Part shown: in pieces, positions 22,034 through 40,800 of the stretch | How the letters are laid out: every line of letters begins with the position of its first letter | How positions within the stretch are numbered: position 1 is the first letter of the stretch | NCBI RefSeq assembly: GCF_901709675.1 | Contig: NC_051091.1 | Coordinates: 11,256,967-11,320,966 of the forward strand | Origin: Syngnathus acus | Taxonomy: Eukaryota > Chordata > Actinopteri > Syngnathiformes > Syngnathidae | DNA length: 64,000 nucleotides | Direction of reading: 5' to 3' | Notes under the pieces: model-generated | The model's input: only the letters and a program-made list of their open reading frames with translations | Told to the model about the DNA's origin: nothing | The model's database searches: none | Position numbers and translations under genes: made by a program

Positions 22034-23655
22034 CAGTGCCTTGCGAAAGTATTCGGCCCCCTTGAACCTTTCAACATTTCGCCACATTTCAGGCTTCAAA
22101 CATAAAGATATAAAATTTTAATTTTTTGTCAAGAATCAACAAGTGGGACACAATCGTGAAGTGGAACGAAATGTATTGGATAATTTAAACTTTTTTAACA
22201 AATAAAAAACTGAAAAGTGGGGCGTGCAATATTATTCGGCCCCTTTACTTTCAGTGCAGCAAACTCACTCCAGAAGTTCAGTGAGGATCTTTGAATGATC
22301 CAATGTTGTCCTAAATGACTGATGATGATAAATAGAATGCACCTGTGTGTAATCAAGTCTCCGTATAAATGCACCTGCTCTTTGATAGTCTCAGGGTTCT
22401 GTTTAAAGCGCAGAGAGAACCATGAAGACAAAGGAACACACCAGGCAGGTCCGAGATACTGTTGTGGAGAAGTTTAAAGCCGGATTTGGATACAAAAAGA
22501 TTTCCCAAGCTTTAAACATCTCAAGGAGCACTGTGCAAGCAATTATATTGAAATGGAAGGAGTATCAGACCACTGCAAATCTACCTAGACCCGGCCGTCC
22601 CTCCAAACTTTCATCTCAAACAAGGAGAAGACTGATCAGAGATGCAGCCAAGAGGCCCATGATCACTCTGGATGAACTGCAGATAACTACAGCTGAGGTG
22701 GGAGAGTCTGTCCATAGGACAACAATCAGTCGTGCACTGCACAAATCTGGCCTTTATGGAAGAGTGGCAAGAAGAAAGCCATTTCTCAAAGATATCCATA
22801 AAAAGTCTCGTTTAAAGTTTGCCACAAGCCACCTGGGAGACACACCAAACATGTGGAAGAAGGTGCTCTGGTCAGATGAAACCAAAATCGAACTTTTTGG
22901 CCACAATGCAAAACGATATGTTTGGCGTAAAAGCAACACAGCTCATCACCCTGAACACACCATCCCCACTGTCAAACATGGTGGTGGCAGCATCATGGTT
23001 TGGGCCTGCTTTTCTTCAGCAGGGACAGGGAAGATGGCTAAAATTGATGGGAAGATGGATGGAGCCAAATACAGGACCATTCTGGAAGAAAACCTGTTGG
23101 AGTCTGCAAAAGACCTGAGACTGGGACGGAGATTTATCTCCCAACAGGACAATGATCCAAAACATAAAGCCAAATCTACAATGGAATGGTTCACAAATAG
23201 ACGTAGCCAGGTGTTAGAATGGCCAAGTCAAAGTCCAGACCTGAATCCAATCGAGAATCTGTGGAAAGAGCTGAAGACTGCTGTTCACAAACGCTCTCCA
23301 TCCAACCTCACTGAGCTCGAGCTGTTTTGCAAGGAAGAATGGGCAAGAATTCCAGTCTCTCGATGTGCAAAACTGAGAGATATACCCCAAGCGACTTGCA
23401 GCTGTAATTGCAGCAAAAGGTGGCGCTACAAAGTATTAGCGCAAGGGGGCCGAATAATATTGCACGCCCCACTTTTCAGTTTTTTATTTGTTAAAAAAGT
23501 TTAAATTATCCAATAAATTTCGTTCCACTTCACGATTGTGTCCCACTTGTTGATTCTTGACAAAAAATGAAACTTTTATATCTTTATGTTTGAAGCCTGA
23601 AATGTCGCGAAATGTTGAAAGGTTCAAGGGGGCCGAATACTTTCGCAAGGCACTA
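22034..23655 (+). mobile_element. Tc1-like transposon, nearly complete
   Basis: Inverted repeats begin CAGTGCCTTGCGAAAG at the left and end with its near mirror image at 23655, bounded by TA dinucleotides (22032-22033 and 23656-23657) as Tc1/mariner elements make. A second inverted block (TGGGACACAATCGTGAAG at the left) about 90 bp in shows that each arm is roughly 190 bp, the IR/DR arrangement. The element encodes a transposase and lies upstream of the RASSF1A first coding exon. Confidence 0.95.
22422..23504 (+). pseudogene. Tc1-like transposase with C-terminal frameshift
   Basis: The 360-residue frame has an N-terminal paired-like helix-turn-helix (KKISQALNISRSTV), a GRPSKLS linker (a GRPR-like AT-hook motif), and DDE residues in SDETKIELFG, DNDPKH and NPIENLW with about 34 residues between the last two (DD34E). 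The family normally ends soon after CAKL with a short AAKGGATKY-type tail. Here a small indel near 23380 shifts the frame, so the tail is replaced by unrelated residues running into the inverted repeat, while the normal tail can be read in the next frame. The rest looks intact, implying a young copy. Activity is unlikely to be certain either way. Confidence 0.9.
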
Positions 23656-24072
23656 TACATACAAACAAGTTCAGTAAAATGTGCCTTTGCTGGATAAATG
23701 TTGGAAACAGCTGATGCATTCGTGTGTTAACAGAATTTTCAAGTTCTGGCTAATAAAAGACCCCCGTTGCTGTATTCTGTTGATTGTCTTTTTATATATG
23801 TTATATATATATATATATTTTTTAATTCTATGTACAAGTATGAGCTAAAAATTTGTGTTTTACGCTTTGAAAACAATGTTTCGTGCAGGGCACGAAGTGT
23901 ACAAAAATAACTTCGATAAGTCGTGATGTCAGCAGACTGCAAAAAGTACCTCACCGCAACTAAGCTCATAAATAGCTGCCTTTTAACCAAACTATTATGC
24001 TGACCCATTTCGTTGTCACACTCTTTTCAAAACGTATTATTGGACGTTTTATCGCGGAGTCTGACTCACCCA

Positions 24073-24330
24073 ATAAAGTCCGAAAGATAAGCGCTTTGTT
24101 TGAAAAACATCTTCCATTCGAAGAAGAAAACTTTCCGCGGCAGACATCTCCACCGGACCGGGCCGGGCCGGGGCCTCTTGTCTCGGCGTCCCGTCTGAAG
24201 GAACCACGCCGTCAACCTCGGTTGTTCCTCCCGGCTCGAACCGATGCCATCACGGAGGAGGGCATTCCGTTACAAACATCTGCCGGGGTTAGGTCGACCA
24301 GACAGGCTTGAAGTTTGAGGAGGAGGAGGG
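24073..24330 (-). promoter_or_regulatory. candidate RASSF1A promoter and 5' untranslated exon
   Basis: This is the only GC-rich island upstream of the RASSF1A coding start (CCGGACCGGGCCGGGCC near 24155). On the minus strand a good donor, TTGG|GTGAGT, lies at about 24072, and a good acceptor lies just before the RASSF1A ATG exon. If both are used, the Tc1 transposon sits in a 5'-UTR intron. This is inference from motifs only. Confidence 0.4.
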
Positions 24331-24654
24331 GGGGAAGGAGGAGAGGAAGACGAGGAGGAAGCATCAGCAGATGCGTTACAGTAACATCCGGGATGTTTTC
24401 AAGGAGGGCTGGGGGCGTGAATAAGCCCACCCACCTACAACATCCTTGATCATGTGCAAAGCCCCAACGTATTTGCACAAAATTGACCTCCATAATAGTA
24501 TATATAATTTGGAACCTACCAACACTGACATGCTGACGTTACCCCCGAAAAGGCATCATTTGAGATCCTACATTGGATCGAGTTACATTGTGCAAGTGTA
24601 CCTTATGGTGTGACTAAATGGACTTTCATATTTCTTACGAGACAAACGAAGAGG

Positions 24655-24660
24655 TTTATT
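24655..24660 (-). promoter_or_regulatory. ZMYND10 poly(A) signal
   Basis: AATAAA on the minus strand about 100 nt beyond the ZMYND10 stop codon, in a suitable place for 3' end formation. Confidence 0.6.
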
Positions 24661-24761
24661 AAACCAAATGGAGTTGATGAAATCACTTTTAAAGGACAAG
24701 TCCCAGGTCTAATTTTTTTTCCAAGTCCTGGTTGGCCTGGTTCTATACTCTCTTTTTTTTG

Positions 24762-28036
<3,275 letters not shown>

Positions 28037-28489
28037 TTGTTTCTTTCGAGTGGAAAGTGATGTTTTGTCCAATTTACGAGCGACTGTGTCAGTCGTTCGT
28101 CCAAGTGTGGTTTGTTGGTCGTCATGGCAGCAGCAGTGAAAGCGACAGCGCAGTACCTCTGTGACGTCACTGAGGGGCGCTACATCATAAAGATTCGGAA
28201 CTCGCGGGACAATTGATTAGGTACACTTGCACGATCCGATCGGAGCCAATTCAAGAGCCGAATCAAAATACTGAATACTTTTAATTTAAAAGGTAATACA
28301 TAGAATGAAAATAATGGCAAAAAATATTTTAATAAACACACTTTCTTTTGTACAATAAACGTATTCTTGAAAAGAAGCCAATAAAATAAATATTTTGACC
28401 CATTTCCTTTGACAACCAAGAAAACATTGTTAGTTGGGTTATCCTTCATCTGTCAATCAATCAGTTGTCTTTTTCATGATGATACAACG

Positions 28490-31975
<3,486 letters not shown>

Positions 31976-32667
31976 AACCGCACGTACGTAAACTTACGTA
32001 ACTAACTTTAAACCAGCAAAATGTTCGTGCAAAACTGGGCAAAATGCTCCACACTTCCTTTTTAAACCGGCTGCTGAGCTAAGCACGTTGTAAACACATA
32101 AAAAGTAAAATAACCCAAATGAAAAATGTGTATAATCGATCAAGATTTTAAAAAAGCATCATAGCAAAAGTACCGTTGTGCATTTTGCAAACCTTAAATC
32201 AGATTTGCTACTGCAAAACATTTGCAGCGACACGATCCACACTGCTGAAAAACAACGGTGCCTTTAAGAGCACCCCGTAAAAAAAGTCAAGAATACAATT
32301 TTAAGTAAGATTCATATTTAAATCATAACGACTCTGCTATACGCAACAAAATAAATGCATTTATGAAACTGGCTCATCTGTGCGCTGTTCGGACGTTGTT
32401 TTACAGTTCACTGTGTGACCTGTCTGACTACAAATCACACTTCCACGAGTGCATTTTAAAGCATCACGGCTGAACGTCAGTGCTGCGCGACCTCTTGCGC
32501 AAATGCACGAGTGACGTCACTTACAAATGTCAATATGTTTGCTACTGCGCCGTGTACTGTACAGCGACAACAAACCTTCCCCCAAACATGAATGTCGAAT
32601 AAACGCCACACTAGACGGCTAAAATAATCATTTATGTGACCAAATATGTTCAATTTAACCTCATAAG
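31976..32667. promoter_or_regulatory. divergent NPRL2/HEMK1 promoter region
   Basis: The start codons of NPRL2 (-) and HEMK1 (+) are 692 bp apart and face away from each other. A perfect palindromic CRE, TGACGTCA, lies at 32512-32519 within a stretch richer in CpG. No TATA box stands out. A shared bidirectional promoter is inferred from layout. Confidence 0.6.
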
Positions 32668-35600
32668 ATGTTAAGTATGATAAAATTTGTGGGGAAAGTC
32701 AGTGAGCAGAGGATACATTTGTTAGTTGGCAGACAGTTAAAGGTAAGTGGGTCATTTCGAAAATTACATCTTGAAATTCGCGGCGTGCTATTTTTGCTTT
32801 CCTTAACTCATTTCTCAAACAATGTCAAATTTTGAAAACCATCGTGTATTACAGCAGTATCTAGTCAAGGTTAACTCATGCAAATCATGTTTTCAGAGCC
32901 AACAATTGTGTTTCAAGACTAAATTTTGGATTATGTGTGTTGACTTGGTTAAGCCCACAAAAATGCCAGTGAGCTCCTTCCTTCATTCTTGAAGCATTCC
33001 TTCCTGTCTGATTCCTTCCCTTCTTCCTTTCAATTTATACATATTTCCCTTCTCTTTTGTCAAGACTGCACTCTTTCTTCCTTAAGATACTTGTACAAAT
33101 AATTGTTGTGAATTTGGTAAAGAAATTGATGAAATATTCTTAAATTTATTATGTTTTAGGAATTTTTGGGCTCCTGTGCGGTGCGTCCTTGCAGTTTCCA
33201 GGCCTCACCCTCAGGCAGAATAAATGCCCGGCAAGCAGCGGATATTTGGAGGAAACGCTTTGAGTTGAACGGTGTGACTGAGCCTGACCTCTCCAGTCAG
33301 TACATCATTGCCCATGTCCTCGGGGCTAAGACTGTGAGTCAAGGAATATGCTCAATCGTTTAATCTTTGACCCTACGTGACTCAGTTGTATGTCTATAAC
33401 CATCAGATAGAAGGAGTTGAGCAGCATAGGTTGTCTGCATTTCTCACCCAAGAGGAAACACAGCAAATATGGAAACTCTGCAAAAAACGCCTCTCCAGGT
33501 TTAACGTCAATAAAAACATTTAACGTTGTTTATATCCATTCGCACTAACTTGATTTACGTGAATGTTTCAGGATGCCTGTGCAGTATGTGATCGAAGAGT
33601 GGGACTTCAGAGATGTGACACTCAAGATGAGGCCTCCCGTATTCATCCCACGACCTGAAACTGAGGTTTTTTTTAGAATACTGAAGTGCACGTCTTCATT
33701 AAGAGTGTTGTCAAAGCAATGCTGCAATGCGTTTAGCCACTGGACGAACTCAAATATAGGTTAATGTGGAACCTCCAAAATTAAACACCATCTGTTTCGT
33801 AATGCTGGATGACTTGACCAATTGGTTCTCATAGTCAAATTAATTTTAATGTAAGAAATCATGTAAATTCATTCATTCGTTCCATCTTTGTAGCCATATT
33901 TAATCACTTTTTAACTGCTTCTAGGAACCATTTTCCAAAAAGCATTTCGCCACAAGTCTGGTGACTTTTTGGAGACTACCTCCCTTCCGTGTCTTGTCTG
34001 CTTGCTATTTTAATCATATCCCCACCACTAAATTAGCTGGTTAATTCAACCAGTCTTCCAGTAAGTGGACCTTCTAGTTTTTTTATTAGAAGATAGAAAA
34101 TACCCTTAAATAGAGGATGGAATAATTAGTCGAATGTGCTGGAAGGAAAAATAAAATCTCACAGATTAATTGATTTTGTTACATTATATTTGTCTATTTT
34201 TGTTGTTGTCATTTTACCCTTTCAGTGCAGAATAGTATCAAAAGTGCTATGTTGTGTTGTGTATGTTTGTACAGGAGTTGGTAGAATTAGTTGTTACTGA
34301 TCTGCAGAGGAAGACTGGCTCACCTACGTGTTTGGAAGTGGGATGTGGCTCTGGTGCTATTTCTCTTAGCCTGCTGAAAAATCTGCCACAGGTCAGCGCT
34401 TCACTCTATTGACTTTAGGACATTCATTTCTTGCGATCTACAAGATGCATTGTCATCCACATTAACTTTCTATTTTGGAATCCCTGAACTTAGCCTGTGT
34501 TTAGGACATCACCATTTGACTCAATTTCCTTGATAATTTCGTATTTTTTGTTCAATGTGGGAAAACATAATTTTTGTTATTTTTTAAATGAACAATCAAA
34601 TATTAATAATATGAAATAAATAACCAAAATATTACAAACAGTTCTTCGTACATAATAAAAAATAATTGTGCTTTCCAATGTAGCTCAGAGCCGTTGCAGT
34701 GGACCAAAGTGAGGAGGCTGTGGAATTGACAAGAGAAAATGCATTAAGGTAACTTTAATTGTTAAAATCTTAATGTGTGTCTACGTGCGTACATGGGTGT
34801 TTAACATATTAATTCCAAATATTTCAACAGATTAGGGCTTCAAGACAGATTAAAAGTCTATCACGCAGATGTCACAAAAGGTAACTGAATGCTGATTAAG
34901 ACGGACACACACGCGTAATTGTTTAGAAATGATTTCATGTTTTTGTCAGATGCAGAGACCGTGTCGAAGCTGTGTAGCAATGTCTCTGCATTGGTCAGCA
35001 ACCCTCCCTACCTCTTCTCAGACGATTTGCCTTTGCTGGAACCGGAAATTCTGAGGTTACCAACGAAGAGCGGGGAAAAAAAAGGACATTGATAAAATTG
35101 TGTAAAAGCCTTTGAGAAACAGGAAGTATTTTATTGATGTGTGGACAATTTACAATTGCAATGGGAAGCGAAACTTCCTTGGTAGAGCTTTATGCTGTTT
35201 TTTCATCATCTAAAAACAGTCAAGTCCAAAGTCAGTGTAATTACTAAATGATATGAAAAATACAAAAGTTATGCTTTTACGGCTACTCAGAAATGGTTCA
35301 TAGAAGATATCAAAACAAATCAAATTGTTAATTAAAAAAAAGCTGTCTTAAAAATAGAAGATGTATTGATAGTCGCAACAGCAAGAAATTAATGTGTTAA
35401 AATTCAATTGTATCATTTGGAATAGATGTCTGCATATGACAAAAACAAAATGCTTATGGATATGCTTGAATATGTGAAGTTCTAAGTTTCTAAAATTCCT
35501 TGCGTACCATCTCATGGAAATTGACCACATTTTCTAATTTATTAGAATTTTCTACCACCTTTGCTATGCTAGGTAGGGACCAAGACTTTTGCACAGTGGA

Positions 35601-36258
35601 GTGTCGATCATACAGTGTATGTTGGCAGGTTTGAGGACCACGCCGCCTTGGACGGGGGAAAAGACGGCTTGAAAGTGATTCGCCAGATTTTAACCCTGGC
35701 TCCCCGGATTCTGTCAGATGACGGGTAATGCCCAGATGCAATTCATTCTCCTAACAACCCATGTACGGTGTGGCCCTAAGCCTTTTTAATGAGGCATGTG
35801 CTAGTGTTCTCCACCCAAAAGCTGCTTGTGATAATCTTGTGCTATTTGTAATTGCATTTAAATCAATCCCATGCTTTTTTGTCCCCCCGCACAAACAACA
35901 GCTGTGTTTACTTAGAGGTGGACCCCAGACACCCCCAGCTCATTCGGCACTGGGTGGAGGTCAACGTGGAGTGGCTGCATTTGGCAGAGACGCGACCCGA
36001 CATCACCAGCAGGTTTGTCCGGAGAGCGTAATGCTGAATTTGATAGACTAGGCCCATGACTGTCAATTAGATTCCCACCGCACGGCTGATCTTAACTTCA
36101 TTTAAAAATTAGACACAAAGTGCGTGTGATGCTCTGCCACGTTTACATCCGATGTCCAAATTCGAAAAGGATGACACTGATTTTTTGTGTTTCCCAGGCC
36201 TAGATTTTGCATTCTTCGGAAAGCCAAGTCAAACGACCACGAGCTGCACCTGGGTTGA
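32668..36258 (+). CDS. hemk1: HEMK1, glutamine methyltransferase of release factor
   Basis: HEMK1 is the mitochondrial PrmC/HemK-type N5-glutamine methyltransferase that modifies the GGQ motif of mitochondrial release factors. Eleven in-phase exons: 32668-32742, 33160-33333, 33407-33498, 33572-33665, 34275-34391, 34684-34748, 34831-34880, 34950-35055, 35629-35724, 35902-36012, 36198-36258, predicting 346 residues (human 338). It shows the PrmC helical N-terminal domain, the signature [10 protein letters not shown], the SAM-binding motif [34 protein letters not shown], and the catalytic NPPY in SNPPYLF, then DGGKDGL. The ATG was chosen because it gives a short basic N-terminus before a clean donor at 32742; a targeting peptide is plausible but not proven. 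Confidence 0.94.
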
Positions 36259-37878
36259 GAAAACCAGATCCTATTAGGGTGGCTTTAGGCCCGCTCGTCA
36301 AAACCGCTTCTCCCCCTCCGCTCCCGAGCCGCCAAACACGTTCCGGCTTTAATCTCTCAAAATTCTCCTATTTTTTGCCGCAGGAATCATATAAATCGAC
36401 CGTGCTGCTGCGCTTTTTAATCCACGTACGCCCCGTGCCACGGTAACATTGAAAAATGTGTGTGCGGTGGCACAAAAGCGGCTCAAAGCTGAAGGTAATT
36501 ACCAAGGCTTTTCTTAGAAGCCTCTCTCTCAGAACCGTACCCTCCTCCCTGGAAGCATTTTGTAGTTCCGTGAATCGCCTGATGAACGGTCCTCCCCTTT
36601 GCCCGTCCACTCGCTGACTCAGATGCAGGCGCACACACGCACAATGTGGCCTTTACTGCCTCGTGCAATCTCACACACACATCAGGCCGCACGGTCTTTC
36701 TTCATTCCTAAAGCGATCAAAAGGCTCAAATATTTCCCGTACGCCGCTACGGCCAAAACAATCCTCATCTGGAGCCAAATTAAAACTGTCATCATTGTTG
36801 GTGTATGACTGAATGTCGCTGAGATTCAAAAGGGAAATTTAACGACATTTCGCGGAAACCAGTCGAGTAGGTTTAGTGTAATCCATCTCAACACAAATAA
36901 AAGGACCACCTCTTGGGGACAAAATGTCTCAACAGCTCTTGTCACCGTGTATCACTATATGAAGTACGAGATTTCCTTTTTAAGGATAAAATCTTTAATA
37001 TAAGACTGAGGAACATGATATTTATACATACACGATTAAGCTAAGGTTTGTAACCTTACGTACGTACACACTATCAATCAAGTTTGAGGGTCACATAGAA
37101 ATATTTGTTTTTTTAAGGAAATGATTACACATCACCAATGTCTGCATTTATTTCTGATTAATATCTTCATTGAGAAAAAAATCCTCTTAAAAAAGAAAAG
37201 GACACTTCCAAATGACGGCATGGTTTTGAATGGTAGTGTATGTACAATTGTGCTCATAAGTCTACATATACTCGCAGCGTATGTACATGAGTGATCAAGA
37301 AAAAAAAAAATACTGTTTTTTAATTTGAATGGGATTCATATGAAATTACAGGGCATTTCAGAACGGCACAATCATTAAATAATAGCAATAAAGAAAACAA
37401 TGAGATGGTCCTCGTTCAGTTATTAGACATTTTTTTTCCATACTATGTGAATGTGAACTTATGAGCACAACTCTACCTGTATACACTATATATATATATA
37501 TATATGATTGTGGTCAAGTCGTAACCCCCCCCCACACACACACACACATAAAAATAGATATTTTCAGCTTTTAAAATTTCTCTATTCTTGAGTCTGGAAT
37601 GGTTGAACAAGGTAAAAGTAGAAAAACAATGACACAATACACATGTAAAAGGTAGAAAAGGGTTTTACTGAGAAAAGACAGCAAAGGCGTGTAATCAGTG
37701 TATGTGCATCTCATGCAATTCAGTCCAAATATGATACACACTCGTGTGCGCTGATATGAACATGTTTTAAAAAAAAAAAGACCCTGTGTCCAAAGTTTCG
37801 AAGCAGCAAATGTCATTTCCATGTGGGGGGGGAAGGACCATTTCGTGTGTTTGTCCTCCTTTGCAGTCGAAACAAGCC
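36259..37878. other. HEMK1/CISH 3'-3' intergenic region
   Basis: The two genes converge here. A plausible HEMK1 poly(A) signal, AATAAA, is at 36896-36901. A short (TA)n lies near 37487-37505 and C/CA tracts near 37527-37550. The CISH 3' untranslated region must lie in the right-hand part. A plus-strand open frame within 36207-36446 overlaps the HEMK1 end and is not credible as a gene. Confidence 0.55.
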
Positions 37879-40800
37879 TCATAACTTGAAAGGGTATTCC
37901 TGTAAGAAACGCAGCAGAGGCCTGGGGAGTGGTAGCTGGTCGTGGCTCTCCGAATGCCTGTTGATGACGAGGCGGGTGAGGTGCTGCAAGGAGGGCAGGC
38001 CCTGTGGCTTGTACACGGGCCGCTTTAATTTTAGCACCACCGACGCCGACGCCTCTTGGATTGTCACTTTGGAAGAGGCCTCCTTGGCCGCCGTGCTCCC
38101 CTCCTCGTCTTGAGCTCTCCTCTCCAATCCCATGTAGTGCTGGACCAAGCTGGGCACGTTGGGGAAGGACGACAGGCTGGGCCGGGCCGGCGAGCTGCAG
38201 TCCAGCAAGAAGCGAGTGCAGCTGTACTGGATGCGTATGCTGGTGGGACCGCGGGCCGTCTTGACCGAGAGGGTAAGCATATACAGAGGGTGGCTGCTGT
38301 CCCGTACCAGAAAAGCCCCCTCAGAGGCCTCTTGAAGTGCACCGTGTGCCTGGGCCGCACTTACAGCTCCCCAGTACCATCCTACAGTACACACATAACA
38401 CCATGTTAACACACTGTGTCAGCCTACGTATATAGAATTAATAATAAATAAGTAGAAAAATAAACATCCTTAACCAAAAAAAATTCTCGATACCGTAATT
38501 TTCAGACTATAAGTCGCGTTTTTTTCATAGTTTGAGTGCAGGGGCGACTTATACTGGGGAGCGACTTATATGTGAGTTTTTTCAAAAATTTTCAAAAAAA
38601 AAAAAGTGAAACCGCGATAAACGAACCACGATGTAGCAAGGGATTACTGTAATTTGAATTTTAAGTGACGTTAGCGGCGCGGCGTGGCGGTTGTTTACAA
38701 AAAGGACAAAGATTCGATCACCGGATGACGAAAATGACGAAGGGCCCCACGTACTACCGGCATCATTAGCGGCTTTGTTTCTAAGTGACACGGAGGACGA
38801 AGAGTTTGAAGGATTTACCTATACCTATCGTTTAGCCTGTTGATGCTCGTTCATGTCTGTTCTTGGTGTTGGATTTTGTCGAATAAATTTCCCCCAAAAT
38901 GCGACTTATACTCCGGAGCGACTTATATATGGTTTTTTTCACGTTATTGTGCATTTTATGGCTATTGCGACCTATATTCCGGAGCGACTTTTAGTCCGAA
39001 AAATACGGTAAATATGTCCCAACCGTTTAAATCACTCTCATGTGAGCCCACTAAGAAAAAACATCTGTAAAACCCAAGACCTGGAAATAATGTGATTTTA
39101 TCGTTAGTAAGTACAACGGAAGCCTTGGTTTAGCCACGGTCATGCCAATTTCAAGGTTAGAAACTGCCCAGTGTCGGAACGCAACACAACAAAACTGCTG
39201 CATTTTCTATTTTTAGAAGTTTTTTTTCATCCAATTGTCAAGGTGGAGTGTAATGAGCTCGTTTGAGCAGTGGCGTCAAAATACATCATGACACAACACA
39301 CACACTGTACGTCGCCTTTTTTTTAATTGGTTTTACATTCATGGCCTCGAGGTGTTTTTCAAATCAACTTTTACTTTATTTACAACTAATTTGAGGTTAC
39401 GAACAGCATGTAATGAACTACTTTGCGCAACGGTGCTAGAATACGTCATCACGTGGCACGAAAAGGGCACAATTACAGCCACATTTGTTTTATATTCATG
39501 GCCTAATAGTGTTTTTCAGAGAAATAGCTATGTCTTCACTACTGCATTACCTTAAGTTAGTGATGGACTATGTGGCATGTTTTGACTTGTACCTGAGAAT
39601 CTTATTACATAATTTTTCAGTGACGTCTGATTGCCAAACATGTTATTCATCAATGTTTTGGTCAGAATTGATCCTAAAAGAAAGCTCAAGATATTGTAAG
39701 GAGTTTTTACATTTATTGGTTACACAGTTACCATATAATCAACTTTAGTTCCAATGTGGCACGCCATGAAAGCAAATTTGATACCTCTAATCCAAGTCGA
39801 CAATTGTGTTTTTGTTTTATGTGGCCTTTATAAACGACACTGGCAAAGAGAAAAATGTGTGACGACTGAACACAAATTAGTACAGTACTTATTACGGCGC
39901 TGTACAAACTAGCTAACTGCAAGGTTGTTTATAAGCTTGGAATGTTATATATCAAGACCGTGCTAAACCAAGGACCCATTGTACTTTCTACCAAACAAAT
40001 GCTGTGTTCACTTACACATAAAACTGATACAAAAAATCTACACGCCCCTGTTCAAATGTCTGGGTTTTCTAATAAAAAAACAAGACCAAGATAAACCATT
40101 TAAAACATTGCCCTATTAATATGACATAAAATCTGTACAACGTTTAATCTTCCAGCGAGGACGTAAAAACAACTGAGATAATATGGTTGCATAAGTGCGC
40201 ACACCCTCTTAACTGATTGTGGCTGTGTCACAATCAACCGGTCTCTTTTGAACTCGTCTTTAATCCTAAACGAAAGGTGTGGTGATACACAGAACAGTAT
40301 ATAGCTCTGTACTGTCAACAATGAATCCCAGCAACAGGACAACAATAGGTGAACAGTACTACTCTGAAGACACCCCTATCAGGTGTCTTCACGTGCTCAG
40401 TGGTTCTACTTTGTTTGAGAAAGTAGAACTGCCATGTTCATACTGCACCTGATGTCTCTAGGTAGCAGAAATTGCTTGCAATGGCCCGCAGATCCTTGGT
40501 GGGATCCCATATTGGCGGGCTGCTCTGAAGGCAAGGCGCAGACGCAACCGTTCCTGCCCGCATGCCCCTCAGGGGGGCCTCAGTCGATGGAGCGGTGGGC
40601 AAATGACCTCGGGGACTGAAAGTGACAGGATATCTTAATTAGGTTTAAGTGGTAAACAAACAAAAACAAAGAGACTTAATGTATTTAGAGTTTGAATGCA
40701 TCTACTGTAATGATGTCAGTGTAGAAGCTAACAACAAATGGTCCACTCGCAAGAGTCAACATAAGGTGTTGTTTAACTTTGTCACAATGAGGCTAATCCA

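Noticed and set aside
22819-23118. Second plus-strand open frame within the Tc1 element
   Set aside because: It is the transposase gene read in another frame.
24212-24493. Minus-strand frame in the GC-rich stretch upstream of RASSF1
   Set aside because: Leu/Pro low-complexity with no family resemblance; better explained as promoter and untranslated sequence.
38004-38409. Two plus-strand open frames over CISH exon 3
   Set aside because: They are antisense shadows of the CISH SH2 domain exon.
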